From UBA5448 sp045536965 (lineage in GTDB: Bacteria > Bacillota > Clostridia > Oscillospirales > SIG627), in assembly GCA_045536965.1 (NCBI GenBank), contig JAZSON010000019.1, forward strand, positions 60,027 to 124,026: a stretch of DNA of 64,000 nucleotides. The letters run 5' to 3'. The notes beneath the pieces were generated by a model. The model was not told where the DNA came from, did not search any database, and was given only the letters and a program-made list of their open reading frames with translations. Shown here piece after piece: positions 34,291-42,407 of this stretch. How positions within the stretch are numbered: position 1 is the first letter of the stretch; each line of letters begins with the position of its first letter. Both the position numbers and the translations under genes were made by a program.

Positions 34291-35412
34291 ATGAAAAAGT
34301 ATGATATAGGCGCCTACATTTGGCCCGCTTATTCGGGGGACGATCCCCGCAGCCGTCTGTTCTGGCCCGAAGGCATGGGCGAATGGCAATCGGTAAGAAA
34401 TGCAGTCACAAAATGTGATCGCCACGATTGGCCCCGCCGTCCCGTTTGGGGATATGTCAACGAGGGTGATCCTTATGTTATGGAAATGGAAATCAACGCC
34501 GCCACCGATCACGGCATCAACGTTTTCGTTTATGACTGGTATTGGTACGACAACCGCCCCTTCTTTGAAAATTGCTTAAACGACGGCTTTTTGAAAGCGC
34601 GCAACAATGAGAAGATGCGCTTTTATCTCATGTGGGCAAACCACGGTATCCGTTACAACTGGGACAAACGCAATGCCACTATGGAAGCCCGCGATAATCC
34701 CATTTGCAGCGGTATGGTCTCTCCCGAGCAGTTTGTTCCCATGACCGACCGTCTGATCGAAATGTATTTTAAGCGTCCCAATTATTACAAGATCAACGGC
34801 TGTCCCGTCTTTTCCATCTACGATCTGAAAAATCTTCTCGATTCGCTCGGCGGTCTTGAAAAAACCCGCGCCGCTCTCGACGGATTTCGTGAAAGATGCA
34901 TCAAGGCAGGCTTTCCAAACCTCCATTTGCAGATCGTTTCGGGTCAGGAATCTCCCACCGAAATGCCCGAATTTAAGATTTCTATGCCCCACGCCGAATT
35001 CATGACCCGTTTGGGTGCAGACAGCATCACGGGATACGGCAGCGGCGCTTTCACCGGCGTCAACATCCCCTTTGAAGACTGCTATAAGCGTCTTGAGGAG
35101 CATTTTGCCTTCCGTGAAACCTATCCGATGCCCTTTTTCCCCAGCATCTCGCTCGGCTGGGACAATAACCCCCGCTACCCCGACAACGTCCTGACCCCCG
35201 ATATTATGACGGGTCGCACCCCCGAAAAGTTTGCCCATGCACTCACAATCATGAAAAAATGTATTGATTCCCATCCCGACCGTCCCCCGCTTGGCATCAT
35301 CAACGCCTGGAACGAGTGGACCGAGGACAACTATCTCCAACCCGACGACAAGTTCGGGTACGGCATGCTCGAAGCCGTCAAAAGCGTCTTTGTGGACGGA
35401 AAAGAGTATTAA
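34291..35412 (+). CDS. WbsX / GH99-like domain protein
   Basis: 373-residue protein of the WbsX family, related to glycoside hydrolase family 99. The conserved opening IGAYIWPAYSGDD, the block NVFVYDWYWYD, LMWANH, and the C-terminal INAWNEWTEDNYLQPD with neighbouring acidic residues are all present. Members hydrolyse or transfer alpha-mannose-type sugars in some systems and are often linked to cell-surface polysaccharide genes. The ATG follows CCGGAGG, 21 bases after the cyclase stop, so it is probably the last gene of the cyclic-nucleotide operon. No signal peptide is visible; it should be cytoplasmic. Confidence 0.87.
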   Translation: MKKYDIGAYIWPAYSGDDPRSRLFWPEGMGEWQSVRNAVTKCDRHDWPRRPVWGYVNEGDPYVMEMEINAATDHGINVFVYDWYWYDNRPFFENCLNDGFLKARNNEKMRFYLMWANHGIRYNWDKRNATMEARDNPICSGMVSPEQFVPMTDRLIEMYFKRPNYYKINGCPVFSIYDLKNLLDSLGGLEKTRAALDGFRERCIKAGFPNLHLQIVSGQESPTEMPEFKISMPHAEFMTRLGADSITGYGSGAFTGVNIPFEDCYKRLEEHFAFRETYPMPFFPSISLGWDNNPRYPDNVLTPDIMTGRTPEKFAHALTIMKKCIDSHPDRPPLGIINAWNEWTEDNYLQPDDKFGYGMLEAVKSVFVDGKEY

Positions 35413-35448
35413 AAAGAGTGTAAAACGAAAGAGCCGAACAGACATTTG

Positions 35449-35617
35449 ATATGCACCCCCAAAGTTAGACACTTTGGAGGTGCATATTTTTATGGCAAAG
35501 AAAGGGCAAATTTTCAAAAGATACTCGGCAGAATTCAAAATAAGTGTTATACTGGATATGCGAGAACACCATTTAGGCTTGACATTTTATAGAATAAATG
35601 TTAATCTATCTCCATAG
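35449..35617 (+). mobile_element. IS3-family remnant: terminal repeat and start of OrfA
   Basis: An inverted repeat (35449-35487) of the form ATATGCACC...CAAAG / CTTTG...GGTGCATAT resembles the left end of IS3-group elements. It is followed by an ATG at 35492 encoding MAKKGQIFKRYSAEFKISVI, the usual start of OrfA, which continues to REHHLGL and then loses homology and stops at 35615-35617. Further debris (a WLQQG-like stretch near 35650) is out of frame. No complete transposase or right end is present, so the element is dead. The inverted repeat followed by TTTTT may terminate the operon upstream. Confidence 0.75.
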
Positions 35618-35892
35618 CACTACAATTGAAAGTCGCTTCTAGCGTTGGTTGCAGCAGGGCCTCATGCGAGTCCATGTTCAACAGTCGATTAGTGCTACAC
35701 TAATTGAAGGTGTTTCGTGAAATGTTGTCGTGGGTGTCCCACGGGTGGCAACATCTTTCGACACGCCTTCTCTCCAAGGCTTCGCTTGTGGTATCGGCAA
35801 GAGACTCATTTTTTGAGCACTCCCTGATGCATTCCCTGCGAAGTCTTTTTTCATTCAGATATCACTCGACAAGTGAAAGACATGATAGATAA
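35618..35892. other. Gene-free debris with an imperfect hairpin
   Basis: No coding sequence could be supported. At 35709-35768 a long imperfect hairpin (GGTGT, TTCG and TGTTG paired with CAACA, TTCG and ACACGCC around CGTGGG-TGT-CCCACG) is visible; I cannot assign it. The rest has no recognisable feature. Confidence 0.5.
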
Positions 35893-36012
35893 CAACAGAT
35901 AATAGGCGTTATTTCTCTAACAGCCGAAATTTTGATAAAATTGGCAGATTACTATGATGTAAGCATCGATTATCTTCTTGATAGAACAAACAATCCCAAT
36001 TTAAAAAAATAA
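35893..36012 (+). pseudogene. C-terminal fragment of an XRE-type helix-turn-helix regulator
   Basis: An open frame of 39 codons without a start encodes SLTAEILIKLADYYDVSIDY followed by LLDRTNNPNLKK and a stop. This is the typical end of small XRE/Cro-like repressors, after the helix-turn-helix. The DNA-binding part is missing. Together with the IS3 remnant it marks a decayed insertion region. Confidence 0.7.
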
Positions 36013-36065
36013 GTGCCGCAGTTTGTCGATCACAGAACCATCCCCATTTTGGCGGACACCAAATA

Positions 36066-36104
36066 AAAACATCCCCGCATACCATGTGTACGCGGGGATG
36101 TTTT
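36066..36104 (-). terminator. Terminator of the histidine operon
   Basis: 13-bp perfect stem (AAAACATCCCCGC and complement) with a 13-base loop just after the hisIE stop. On the minus strand the 3' arm ends in a T-run. Confidence 0.88.
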
Positions 36105-36105
36105 A

Positions 36106-36750
36106 TCAGACCATTTTTTCCTGTTTGACTTTTTTGTCGATGACGTGGCGGGAGGCAAGCTCTGCGCGGATCTCGTCAAGTGAAATGCCCATCTGCACCA
36201 TCAGCACCATCACATGATAGGCCAGATCGGCAATTTCGTAGATCGTTTCTCTTTTATCATCTCCCTTGGCGGCAAGCACCACCTCGGTAGATTCTTCTCC
36301 GACTTTTTTGAGAATCTTATCAATACCCTTTTCAAACAGATATGTGGTATAAGATCCCTCGGTCTTGACTTCCTTGCGGCCGCGGATGAGCGCCATCAAG
36401 CCCTCGTAAGAAAAGGGGTGCAACTCATCATTTTCAAACACGGTATTGAAAAAGCAGGTATCGTTACCCGTGTGGCAGGCGGGACCGTCCTTCATTACCT
36501 CTACCACCAAGGCATCGTTATCGCAGTCGGCCGTGATGCTGACGATATGCTGATAATTTCCGGAGGTTTCTCCTTTCAGCCAAAGTTCTTGTCTCGAGCG
36601 GCTGTAAAAACAAGTGAGCTTCTTTTCGAGGGAAATTTTAAGACTTTCTTCGTTCATGTAGGCCAAGGTCAATACCTTTTTGGTTTCGGCATCCACTACA
36701 ATGGCGGGGATGAGACCATTTGCATCCCATTTTAATTTTTCCATATCCAT
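36106..36750 (-). CDS. hisI: Bifunctional phosphoribosyl-AMP cyclohydrolase / phosphoribosyl-ATP pyrophosphatase
   Basis: Carries out steps 2 and 3 of histidine synthesis. The 214-residue protein is a HisI-HisE fusion (often called hisIE). The HisI part (about 1-115) has the metal motif ADCDNDA and CHTGNDTCF; the HisE part (about 116-205) has KKVGEESTEVVLAAK and the helix with EIADLAYH. The ATG follows AAGGAG at 8-base spacing. Last gene of the his operon, 12 bases after hisF, followed by a terminator. Confidence 0.96.
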   Translation of the reverse strand: MDMEKLKWDANGLIPAIVVDAETKKVLTLAYMNEESLKISLEKKLTCFYSRSRQELWLKGETSGNYQHIVSITADCDNDALVVEVMKDGPACHTGNDTCFFNTVFENDELHPFSYEGLMALIRGRKEVKTEGSYTTYLFEKGIDKILKKVGEESTEVVLAAKGDDKRETIYEIADLAYHVMVLMVQMGISLDEIRAELASRHVIDKKVKQEKMV

Positions 36751-36762
36751 AATCGTTTCTCC

Positions 36763-37521
36763 TTATCGTCTGACCAATATTCCCTGTTGATACAGGTTTT
36801 CTTTTAACTCGGGGATCTTTACCTCACCGAAGTGGAAAATAGAAGCGGCAAGCCCCGCATCCACTTTGGGCAAGGTTTTAAACAGTTTTACAAAATCTTC
36901 AGCACATCCCGCACCGCCCGAGGCAATGACGGGCACGTTGACTACATCACAAACCGCTTCAAGCATAGGCAGATCAAATCCGCCCTTGACACCGTCAGTA
37001 TCAATGGAATTGACCACGATCTCACCCGCGCCCATCTCGACGCCACGGCGAATCCACTCGATTGCTTCAAGCCCCGTGTTTTCCCGTCCGCCCTTGGCAA
37101 ACACACGAAATACACCGTCCACTCTTTTGACATCCACACTCAACACAACACATTGGTTGCCGTATCTGCGGGCAGCCTCCTCGATGAGGGAGGGATTGGC
37201 AATTGCTCCCGAATTGACGCTGACTTTATCGGCACCGCATTTGAGCACGCGGTCAAAATCATCAACCGTGCGGATGCCACCGCCTACCGTAAGCGGGATA
37301 AAAATAGTGCTTGCCACTTCCCGCAAAATATCGGTAAACAACGAACGATCCTCGCTGGATGCGGTTATATCGTAAAACACAAGCTCATCGGCACCGCACT
37401 CACTGTAAAACTTTCCAAGTTCAACGGGTGAGGACACATCGGAAAGCCCTGTGAAATTCACGCCTTTTACCACCCGTCCGTTTTTTACATCCAAACAGGG
37501 AATAATTCTTTTTGTTATCAT
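36763..37521 (-). CDS. hisF: Imidazole glycerol phosphate synthase, cyclase subunit
   Basis: With HisH it converts PRFAR and ammonia into imidazole glycerol phosphate and AICAR. The 252-residue (beta-alpha)8 barrel starts MITKRIIPCLDVKNGRVVKG, so the catalytic Asp11 is in place, and FDITASS-equivalent FYDITAS plus the second catalytic Asp in NSIDTDG are present. Phosphate-binding GGGI and SGGAG loops are intact. Its ATG overlaps the hisA stop by 4 bases. Confidence 0.97.
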   Translation of the reverse strand: MITKRIIPCLDVKNGRVVKGVNFTGLSDVSSPVELGKFYSECGADELVFYDITASSEDRSLFTDILREVASTIFIPLTVGGGIRTVDDFDRVLKCGADKVSVNSGAIANPSLIEEAARRYGNQCVVLSVDVKRVDGVFRVFAKGGRENTGLEAIEWIRRGVEMGAGEIVVNSIDTDGVKGGFDLPMLEAVCDVVNVPVIASGGAGCAEDFVKLFKTLPKVDAGLAASIFHFGEVKIPELKENLYQQGILVRR

Positions 37522-38243
37522 TTTGTTTGATCCCCCGCAATTTGAATGGCCTGTCTTAAATCAATAGCACCCGTATAATAAGCCTTGCCGATTATGGCGC
37601 CATACAGTCCCATTTTTGTGAGATTTTCAACGTCCGAAAGGCTTGACACGCCACCCGATGCAATCAACTGCATAGAATAGGTATCGGACATAGATTTATA
37701 CAAAGATAAATTGGTGCCCTTCATGGCGCCGTCACGGGAAATGTCTGTTACAATGAGGGTCTTAACCCCGATCTTTTGCAGTTCTTCGCAAAAGGTTTCA
37801 TAGCGAACACCCGAATTCTTTTGCCATCCGCGGGTTGCGACGAATCCGTCGGCAATATCAACCCCAACGGCAATTTTGTCGCCGTGTTCCGCAACAGCTT
37901 TTTCCACAAAGCCCTTTTCTTCTACCGCCGCCGTTCCGAGAATAACACAGCTGACTCCGTTTTCAAGATAACATTTGACAGTATCCATATTTCGAATACC
38001 GCCTCCAACCTGCACAAAGCAAGAGGAATTTGATGCGATTTTGCAAATAAGATCGCGGTTGGGTCCTTCACCGCTCCGCGCCCCCTCCAGATCCACCATG
38101 TGAATATGGGTAGCTCCGAAGGATGCAAACGCATCGGCAACTTCTTCGGGGTGCTCACTATAAACGGTCATCTGCTGATAATCACCTTTTAAAAGACGCA
38201 CCGCCTGCCCGCCGAAAAGATCAATGGCCGGAAACAAAATCAT
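37518..38243 (-). CDS. hisA: ProFAR isomerase
   Basis: Phosphoribosylformimino-5-aminoimidazole carboxamide ribotide isomerase, the Amadori step of histidine synthesis. 241 residues, (beta-alpha)8 barrel with catalytic Asp8 (FPAIDLFGG) and the partner Asp in VTDISRDGAMKG. Overlaps hisF and hisH by 4 bases at its ends, showing tight translational coupling. Confidence 0.97.
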   Translation of the reverse strand: MILFPAIDLFGGQAVRLLKGDYQQMTVYSEHPEEVADAFASFGATHIHMVDLEGARSGEGPNRDLICKIASNSSCFVQVGGGIRNMDTVKCYLENGVSCVILGTAAVEEKGFVEKAVAEHGDKIAVGVDIADGFVATRGWQKNSGVRYETFCEELQKIGVKTLIVTDISRDGAMKGTNLSLYKSMSDTYSMQLIASGGVSSLSDVENLTKMGLYGAIIGKAYYTGAIDLRQAIQIAGDQTK

Positions 38244-38860
38244 TTATTTTCCCCCCAGTCGCAAAATGAACGTAATATCCGCAACCCGACTTCGCCGCTC
38301 TTCTCGGGATGGAACTGGCATCCCATCACATTATCTTTAGCAACGGCGGCAACCAAATCCTTACCGTAAGAAGCGGTTGCAATGACATGGTCACAGGAAA
38401 ATGCGGCGTAAGAGTGAACAAAATATACACAATCGCCCTCTTTTACATTGGAAAACAGCGGGTGTTTATCGGTGGAAAACGACAATCCGTTCCAACCAAT
38501 GTGGGGAATCTTCAAATCTTGGGGAATATATCCTTCTATGGGGCGCACCTCACCCGGAATGAGCCCCAATCCTCGATGCTCACCGTATTCAAAGCTGACA
38601 TCCAGCAAAAGTTGCATACCCAAGCAGACGCCCAGCAAGGGTTTTCCCGATTCTGCTTCGCGACAAAGCGCTTTATCCAACCCATTTTTTCTTAACAAAC
38701 GCGCGGCATCTTCAAAAGCACCGACGCCGGGTAAAACAATTTTATCGGCTTCTTTAAGTTCTTTTTCTGTTTTTGCAATCGTAATATCGGCGCCGATGGC
38801 ACGAAATGAACTCATAAGCGAAAAGAGGTTGCCGACTCCGTAATCAATAATAGCAATCAT
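38240..38860 (-). CDS. hisH: Imidazole glycerol phosphate synthase, glutaminase subunit
   Basis: Class I glutamine amidotransferase that feeds ammonia to HisF. The 206-residue protein begins MIAIIDYGVGNL and holds the nucleophile Cys in GVCLGMQLL and the His-Glu pair in QFHPEKSG. Its start abuts hisB by one base of overlap (38860). Confidence 0.97.
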   Translation of the reverse strand: MIAIIDYGVGNLFSLMSSFRAIGADITIAKTEKELKEADKIVLPGVGAFEDAARLLRKNGLDKALCREAESGKPLLGVCLGMQLLLDVSFEYGEHRGLGLIPGEVRPIEGYIPQDLKIPHIGWNGLSFSTDKHPLFSNVKEGDCVYFVHSYAAFSCDHVIATASYGKDLVAAVAKDNVMGCQFHPEKSGEVGLRILRSFCDWGENK

Positions 38861-39444
38861 TAAAGTACCCCTTTAGAGGATGGAATTTCAGTGTTTCCCG
38901 GTATGCAAGTCGCACCGCTTTTCAAGACACGCCCCACCGCTTTGAAGCAGCCCTCGGCAACATGGTGGGAATTGGTTCCCGCAAGTTTCTTCAGGTGCAG
39001 GGTGATGCCTGCATTTTGAACAAAAGCATCGAAAAACACATACACAAGCTGGGTGTCAAAATTACCGATCTTCTCGGTAAAAAATCCAACATCCCATGCC
39101 AAATAGCTTCTGCCCGAAATATCGAGCGCCGCCAAGATCAAGGCTTCATCCATAGGAAGCATCATATTTGCATAGCGCGTGATGCCTCTTTTATCTCCCA
39201 ACGCTGCACAAAATGCTTTACCAAGACAGATACCGATGTCCTCAACACTGTGGTGATCATCCACCTCGGTATCCCCTTTGCAACGCAGGGTCAAATCAAA
39301 TCCGCTGTGACGGGTAAAAAGGGTAAGCATGTGATCTAAAAAACCCACACCGCTTTGAATATCGGCAATACCGCTTCCGTCCAGATTCAAAGACAGTTCA
39401 ATATCCGTTTCGGCGGTTTTCCTTTTTACACTTTCACTTCTCAT
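38860..39444 (-). CDS. hisB: Imidazoleglycerol-phosphate dehydratase
   Basis: Mn-dependent dehydratase of step 6. The 194-residue protein is the monofunctional form, with no N-terminal histidinol-phosphatase domain. The metal motifs DDHHSVEDIG and HHVAEGCFKA are intact, as is the early HMLTLFTRHSGFDL block. Overlaps hisC by 4 bases. Because HisB lacks the phosphatase, histidinol-phosphate phosphatase must be encoded elsewhere. Confidence 0.97.
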   Translation of the reverse strand: MRSESVKRKTAETDIELSLNLDGSGIADIQSGVGFLDHMLTLFTRHSGFDLTLRCKGDTEVDDHHSVEDIGICLGKAFCAALGDKRGITRYANMMLPMDEALILAALDISGRSYLAWDVGFFTEKIGNFDTQLVYVFFDAFVQNAGITLHLKKLAGTNSHHVAEGCFKAVGRVLKSGATCIPGNTEIPSSKGVL

Positions 39445-40502
39445 AACAATTCCTCCGTTATTTCCTTGGCCGCTTTGAGAAATTCTTCCATTTCTTCAGG
39501 CGTTCCGATCGTCACACGGTTAAAGTCGCAAATACGCGGCTTATCAAAGTGACGTACCAAAATACCCTTTTCTCTCAAGGCGCGGTAAAATGTTAAGCCG
39601 TCTATCCCTTCCTTTTTGACAAAAATAAAATTCGTCTTGGAATCGGTCAGGGTAAAGCCCCATTCTTTTAAGCGGGCAGCGGTTTCTTCTCGCGTCTTAA
39701 CAATTTTCTTGCAATTTTCGCGGTAATATTCATCCGAGTCCACCGCCGCTTTACCCGCAGCAAGCGTCATGCGGTTGACGGCATAGGGATTGGTAGAATA
39801 TTTGATCTTTTCAAGATCCTCGATCAAAGCGGGATTTCCGACGGCATAGCCGAGTCGTGCCCCCGCCATACTGCGCGACTTGGAAAAAGTGCCGCACACC
39901 AAAAGATTTTCATACTTTTCAGTCAAAGCAACCGAGGAGGTTGCACCAAAATCAACGTATGCTTCATCTACAACAACCACATGATCGGTGTTGCTTTCAA
40001 TGATCCGAACAATCTGTTCTCTCTCCAATGCAATTCCCGTAGGCGCATTGGGATTGGCCAAAAACACCGTTTTTCCCACGCCGAGATACGGTGTAATGTC
40101 GATGGTAAAATCGTCATTCAAGGGAAACTGTACCGACGGAATGGCATGCAGTTCGGACAACACCGAATAAAATCCGTAGGTTATATCGGGGAATGCCGCA
40201 CCATCATCACAAAAGGCCAAAAATGCAAATTGCAAAATATCATCCGAGCCGTTTGATAAAAACACATTTTCGGCTTTCACCCCCAAAAGGGATGCCATTT
40301 TATTTTTTAAAACACTGCAAACCGGATCGGGATAAAGCCTTAAATCGGACAAAACGGCTTGATCCACCGCCTGAATCACTTGGGGTGACGGCGGATAGGG
40401 TGATTCATTGGTATTGAGTTTGATATACCGACGATCCTGCGGTTGTTCACCGGGAACATAGGCAGCAAAATCTTTTAAGCGTGCACGGAAAAATTGGCTC
40501 AT
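39441..40502 (-). CDS. hisC: Histidinol-phosphate aminotransferase
   Basis: PLP enzyme of step 7, fold type I, 353 residues. The PLP lysine lies in GTFSKSRSMAGARLGY, with LNTNESPY near the N-terminus and VDEAYVDF upstream of the lysine. Overlaps hisD by 4 bases and hisB by 4 bases. Confidence 0.96.
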   Translation of the reverse strand: MSQFFRARLKDFAAYVPGEQPQDRRYIKLNTNESPYPPSPQVIQAVDQAVLSDLRLYPDPVCSVLKNKMASLLGVKAENVFLSNGSDDILQFAFLAFCDDGAAFPDITYGFYSVLSELHAIPSVQFPLNDDFTIDITPYLGVGKTVFLANPNAPTGIALEREQIVRIIESNTDHVVVVDEAYVDFGATSSVALTEKYENLLVCGTFSKSRSMAGARLGYAVGNPALIEDLEKIKYSTNPYAVNRMTLAAGKAAVDSDEYYRENCKKIVKTREETAARLKEWGFTLTDSKTNFIFVKKEGIDGLTFYRALREKGILVRHFDKPRICDFNRVTIGTPEEMEEFLKAAKEITEELL

Positions 40503-41779
40503 AACTGCATATCCTCCAAGCGCACCCGCACACTTTGTCCATGCGCATTCAGACCTTCACGATCGGCAAAGGCGGCAACATCGTTACCAATCTTGCCAAG
40601 CGCTCGCGGGGTGTAGTAGGTAAACTGCATTTTTTTAATAAAATCATCCACCGAAAGAGGGCTGGAAAAACGAGCCGCACCGCTTGTCGGTAATGTGTGG
40701 TTGGGGCCCGCCATATAATCGCCCAATGCTTCGGGACAAAATCTTCCCAAAAAGACCGAACCTGCATGACGAACTGCATCCAGATAGTCAAACGGATTGT
40801 CAAGACAAAGTTCCAAATGCTCGGGAGCCAGTTGATTGGAAAGAGCGATGGCTTCATCGATAGAATCGGTCAAAATAATCTTACCGTTATGATCAATGGA
40901 AAGACGAGCAATGCTTTCTCTCGGAAGAGTGCCAAGTTGTTTTTCAATTTCCTCGGTAACAGCCGCCGCCAATGCAGAACTATCTGTAATCAGGATGGCA
41001 GAGGCGTTCTTATCATGTTCAGCTTGAGAAAGAAGATCGGCTGCTACATAGTGAGGATTACTCTTTTCATCGGCCACTATGAGAATCTCACTCGGCCCTG
41101 CAATCATATCAATGGCAACCTGACCAAACACCTGTCGCTTGGCTTCGGCAACATAGGCATTACCCGGTCCGACAATCTTATCCACACGAGGCATGGTTTC
41201 GGTGCCGTATGCCAATGCAGCCACCGCTTGTGCGCCGCCCACACGGAAAATGCGGTCAACACCTGCAAGTCTGGCGGCCGCTAAAATTGCAGGCGGAACA
41301 CCCTCTTTTCCCGGCGGGGTGATCATGACCACTTCACCAACACCCGCAAGTTTGGCAGGAATGCAGTTCATCAGAACCGAGGAAGGATAGGCGGCAGTGC
41401 CACCGGGGACATAAATTCCTACCCGATCCAAAGGCAGAACACGCTGTCCCATGACGATTCCATCGGGGGCAGTGATGGCAAAACCGTTTCTTATTTGATT
41501 GCGATGAAAGGTTTCGATGTTGGTTTTGGCCTTTTTTAAAATGTCCAAAAACGCAGGCTCAAGCTTTTCCATCGCCTCATCTATTTCATTTTCCGACACT
41601 TCCAAAGAAGAAAGGCGGACACCATCGAACTTTTCGGTGTAATTGCGAACAGCCGCATCCCCGTTTTTCTTAACATCTTCAATTATGGCGGCTACACTTT
41701 CCTCTACACCGCCCGCAAAGACCGCTCTGGAAAGCACATCCTCGGCGGACATATCACGAAAAGAAAAAGTTTTGATCAT
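40499..41779 (-). CDS. hisD: Histidinol dehydrogenase
   Basis: Zn-dependent enzyme that oxidises histidinol to histidine in two NAD steps. 426 residues, with the family signature around IAGPSEILIVAD, the cofactor-binding VGPGNAYVAEAKRQVFG, and the catalytic Glu-His in QLAPEHLEL. It starts 4 bases after the hisG stop. Confidence 0.97.
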   Translation of the reverse strand: MIKTFSFRDMSAEDVLSRAVFAGGVEESVAAIIEDVKKNGDAAVRNYTEKFDGVRLSSLEVSENEIDEAMEKLEPAFLDILKKAKTNIETFHRNQIRNGFAITAPDGIVMGQRVLPLDRVGIYVPGGTAAYPSSVLMNCIPAKLAGVGEVVMITPPGKEGVPPAILAAARLAGVDRIFRVGGAQAVAALAYGTETMPRVDKIVGPGNAYVAEAKRQVFGQVAIDMIAGPSEILIVADEKSNPHYVAADLLSQAEHDKNASAILITDSSALAAAVTEEIEKQLGTLPRESIARLSIDHNGKIILTDSIDEAIALSNQLAPEHLELCLDNPFDYLDAVRHAGSVFLGRFCPEALGDYMAGPNHTLPTSGAARFSSPLSVDDFIKKMQFTYYTPRALGKIGNDVAAFADREGLNAHGQSVRVRLEDMQL

Positions 41780-41783
41780 ATTT

Positions 41784-42407
41784 TCACGCTTTCACCTGAG
41801 CACCAAGCGCCTCGGTCAACGCTTCGATTTCAGCATTTTTAAACTTATTGCTTGTTTTATTGGCAATCAAACGAGCACTGATGGGCACGATGGTTTCCAT
41901 TGGCTCAAGATTGTTCTCTTTCAAGGTGGCCCCCGTTTCCACAATGTCAACGATGACATCCGAAAGACCCAAAATAGGGGCCAGCTCCACCGATCCATTG
42001 ATGTTGATAATGTCAATATCGCGGCTTTGCTTACGGTAATAATTTCCCGCAATATGAGGGAATTTTGTGGCAACACGCAAAGTACGCTCAAGCGGATCGC
42101 GGAAATTTTTCATGGCTGCCACCGCCATGCGACATTTACCGAGATTCAAATCGAGCAGTTCATAGACATCGGGTTCATATTCGAGCAAAATATCCTTTCC
42201 TGCCACCCCGATATCGGCCGCGCCTCGCTCGACATAGATCGATACATCGGAGGGTTTCACCCAAAAATAGCAAACGCCTGCTTCTTTGTTTTCAAATATC
42301 AATTTACGGTTTTGTTCCAAAATAGACGGACATTCATATCCCGCCGCGGCAAAAAGTCCGTAAACCTTCTCGCCCAATCTACCCTTGGGCAGTGCAATCT
42401 TAAGCAT
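41784..42407 (-). CDS. hisG: ATP phosphoribosyltransferase, short catalytic subunit
   Basis: First committed step of histidine synthesis: ATP plus PRPP to PR-ATP. The 207-residue length is the short form, which needs HisZ and lacks the C-terminal regulatory domain. It begins MLKIALPKGRLGE; the PRPP-loop region is DVIVDIVETGATL. I chose the ATG at 42405-42407, which follows GGGAGGG and overlaps the hisZ stop by 8 bases; the earlier ATG lies inside that ribosome site. Confidence 0.96.
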   Translation of the reverse strand: MLKIALPKGRLGEKVYGLFAAAGYECPSILEQNRKLIFENKEAGVCYFWVKPSDVSIYVERGAADIGVAGKDILLEYEPDVYELLDLNLGKCRMAVAAMKNFRDPLERTLRVATKFPHIAGNYYRKQSRDIDIININGSVELAPILGLSDVIVDIVETGATLKENNLEPMETIVPISARLIANKTSNKFKNAEIEALTEALGAQVKA

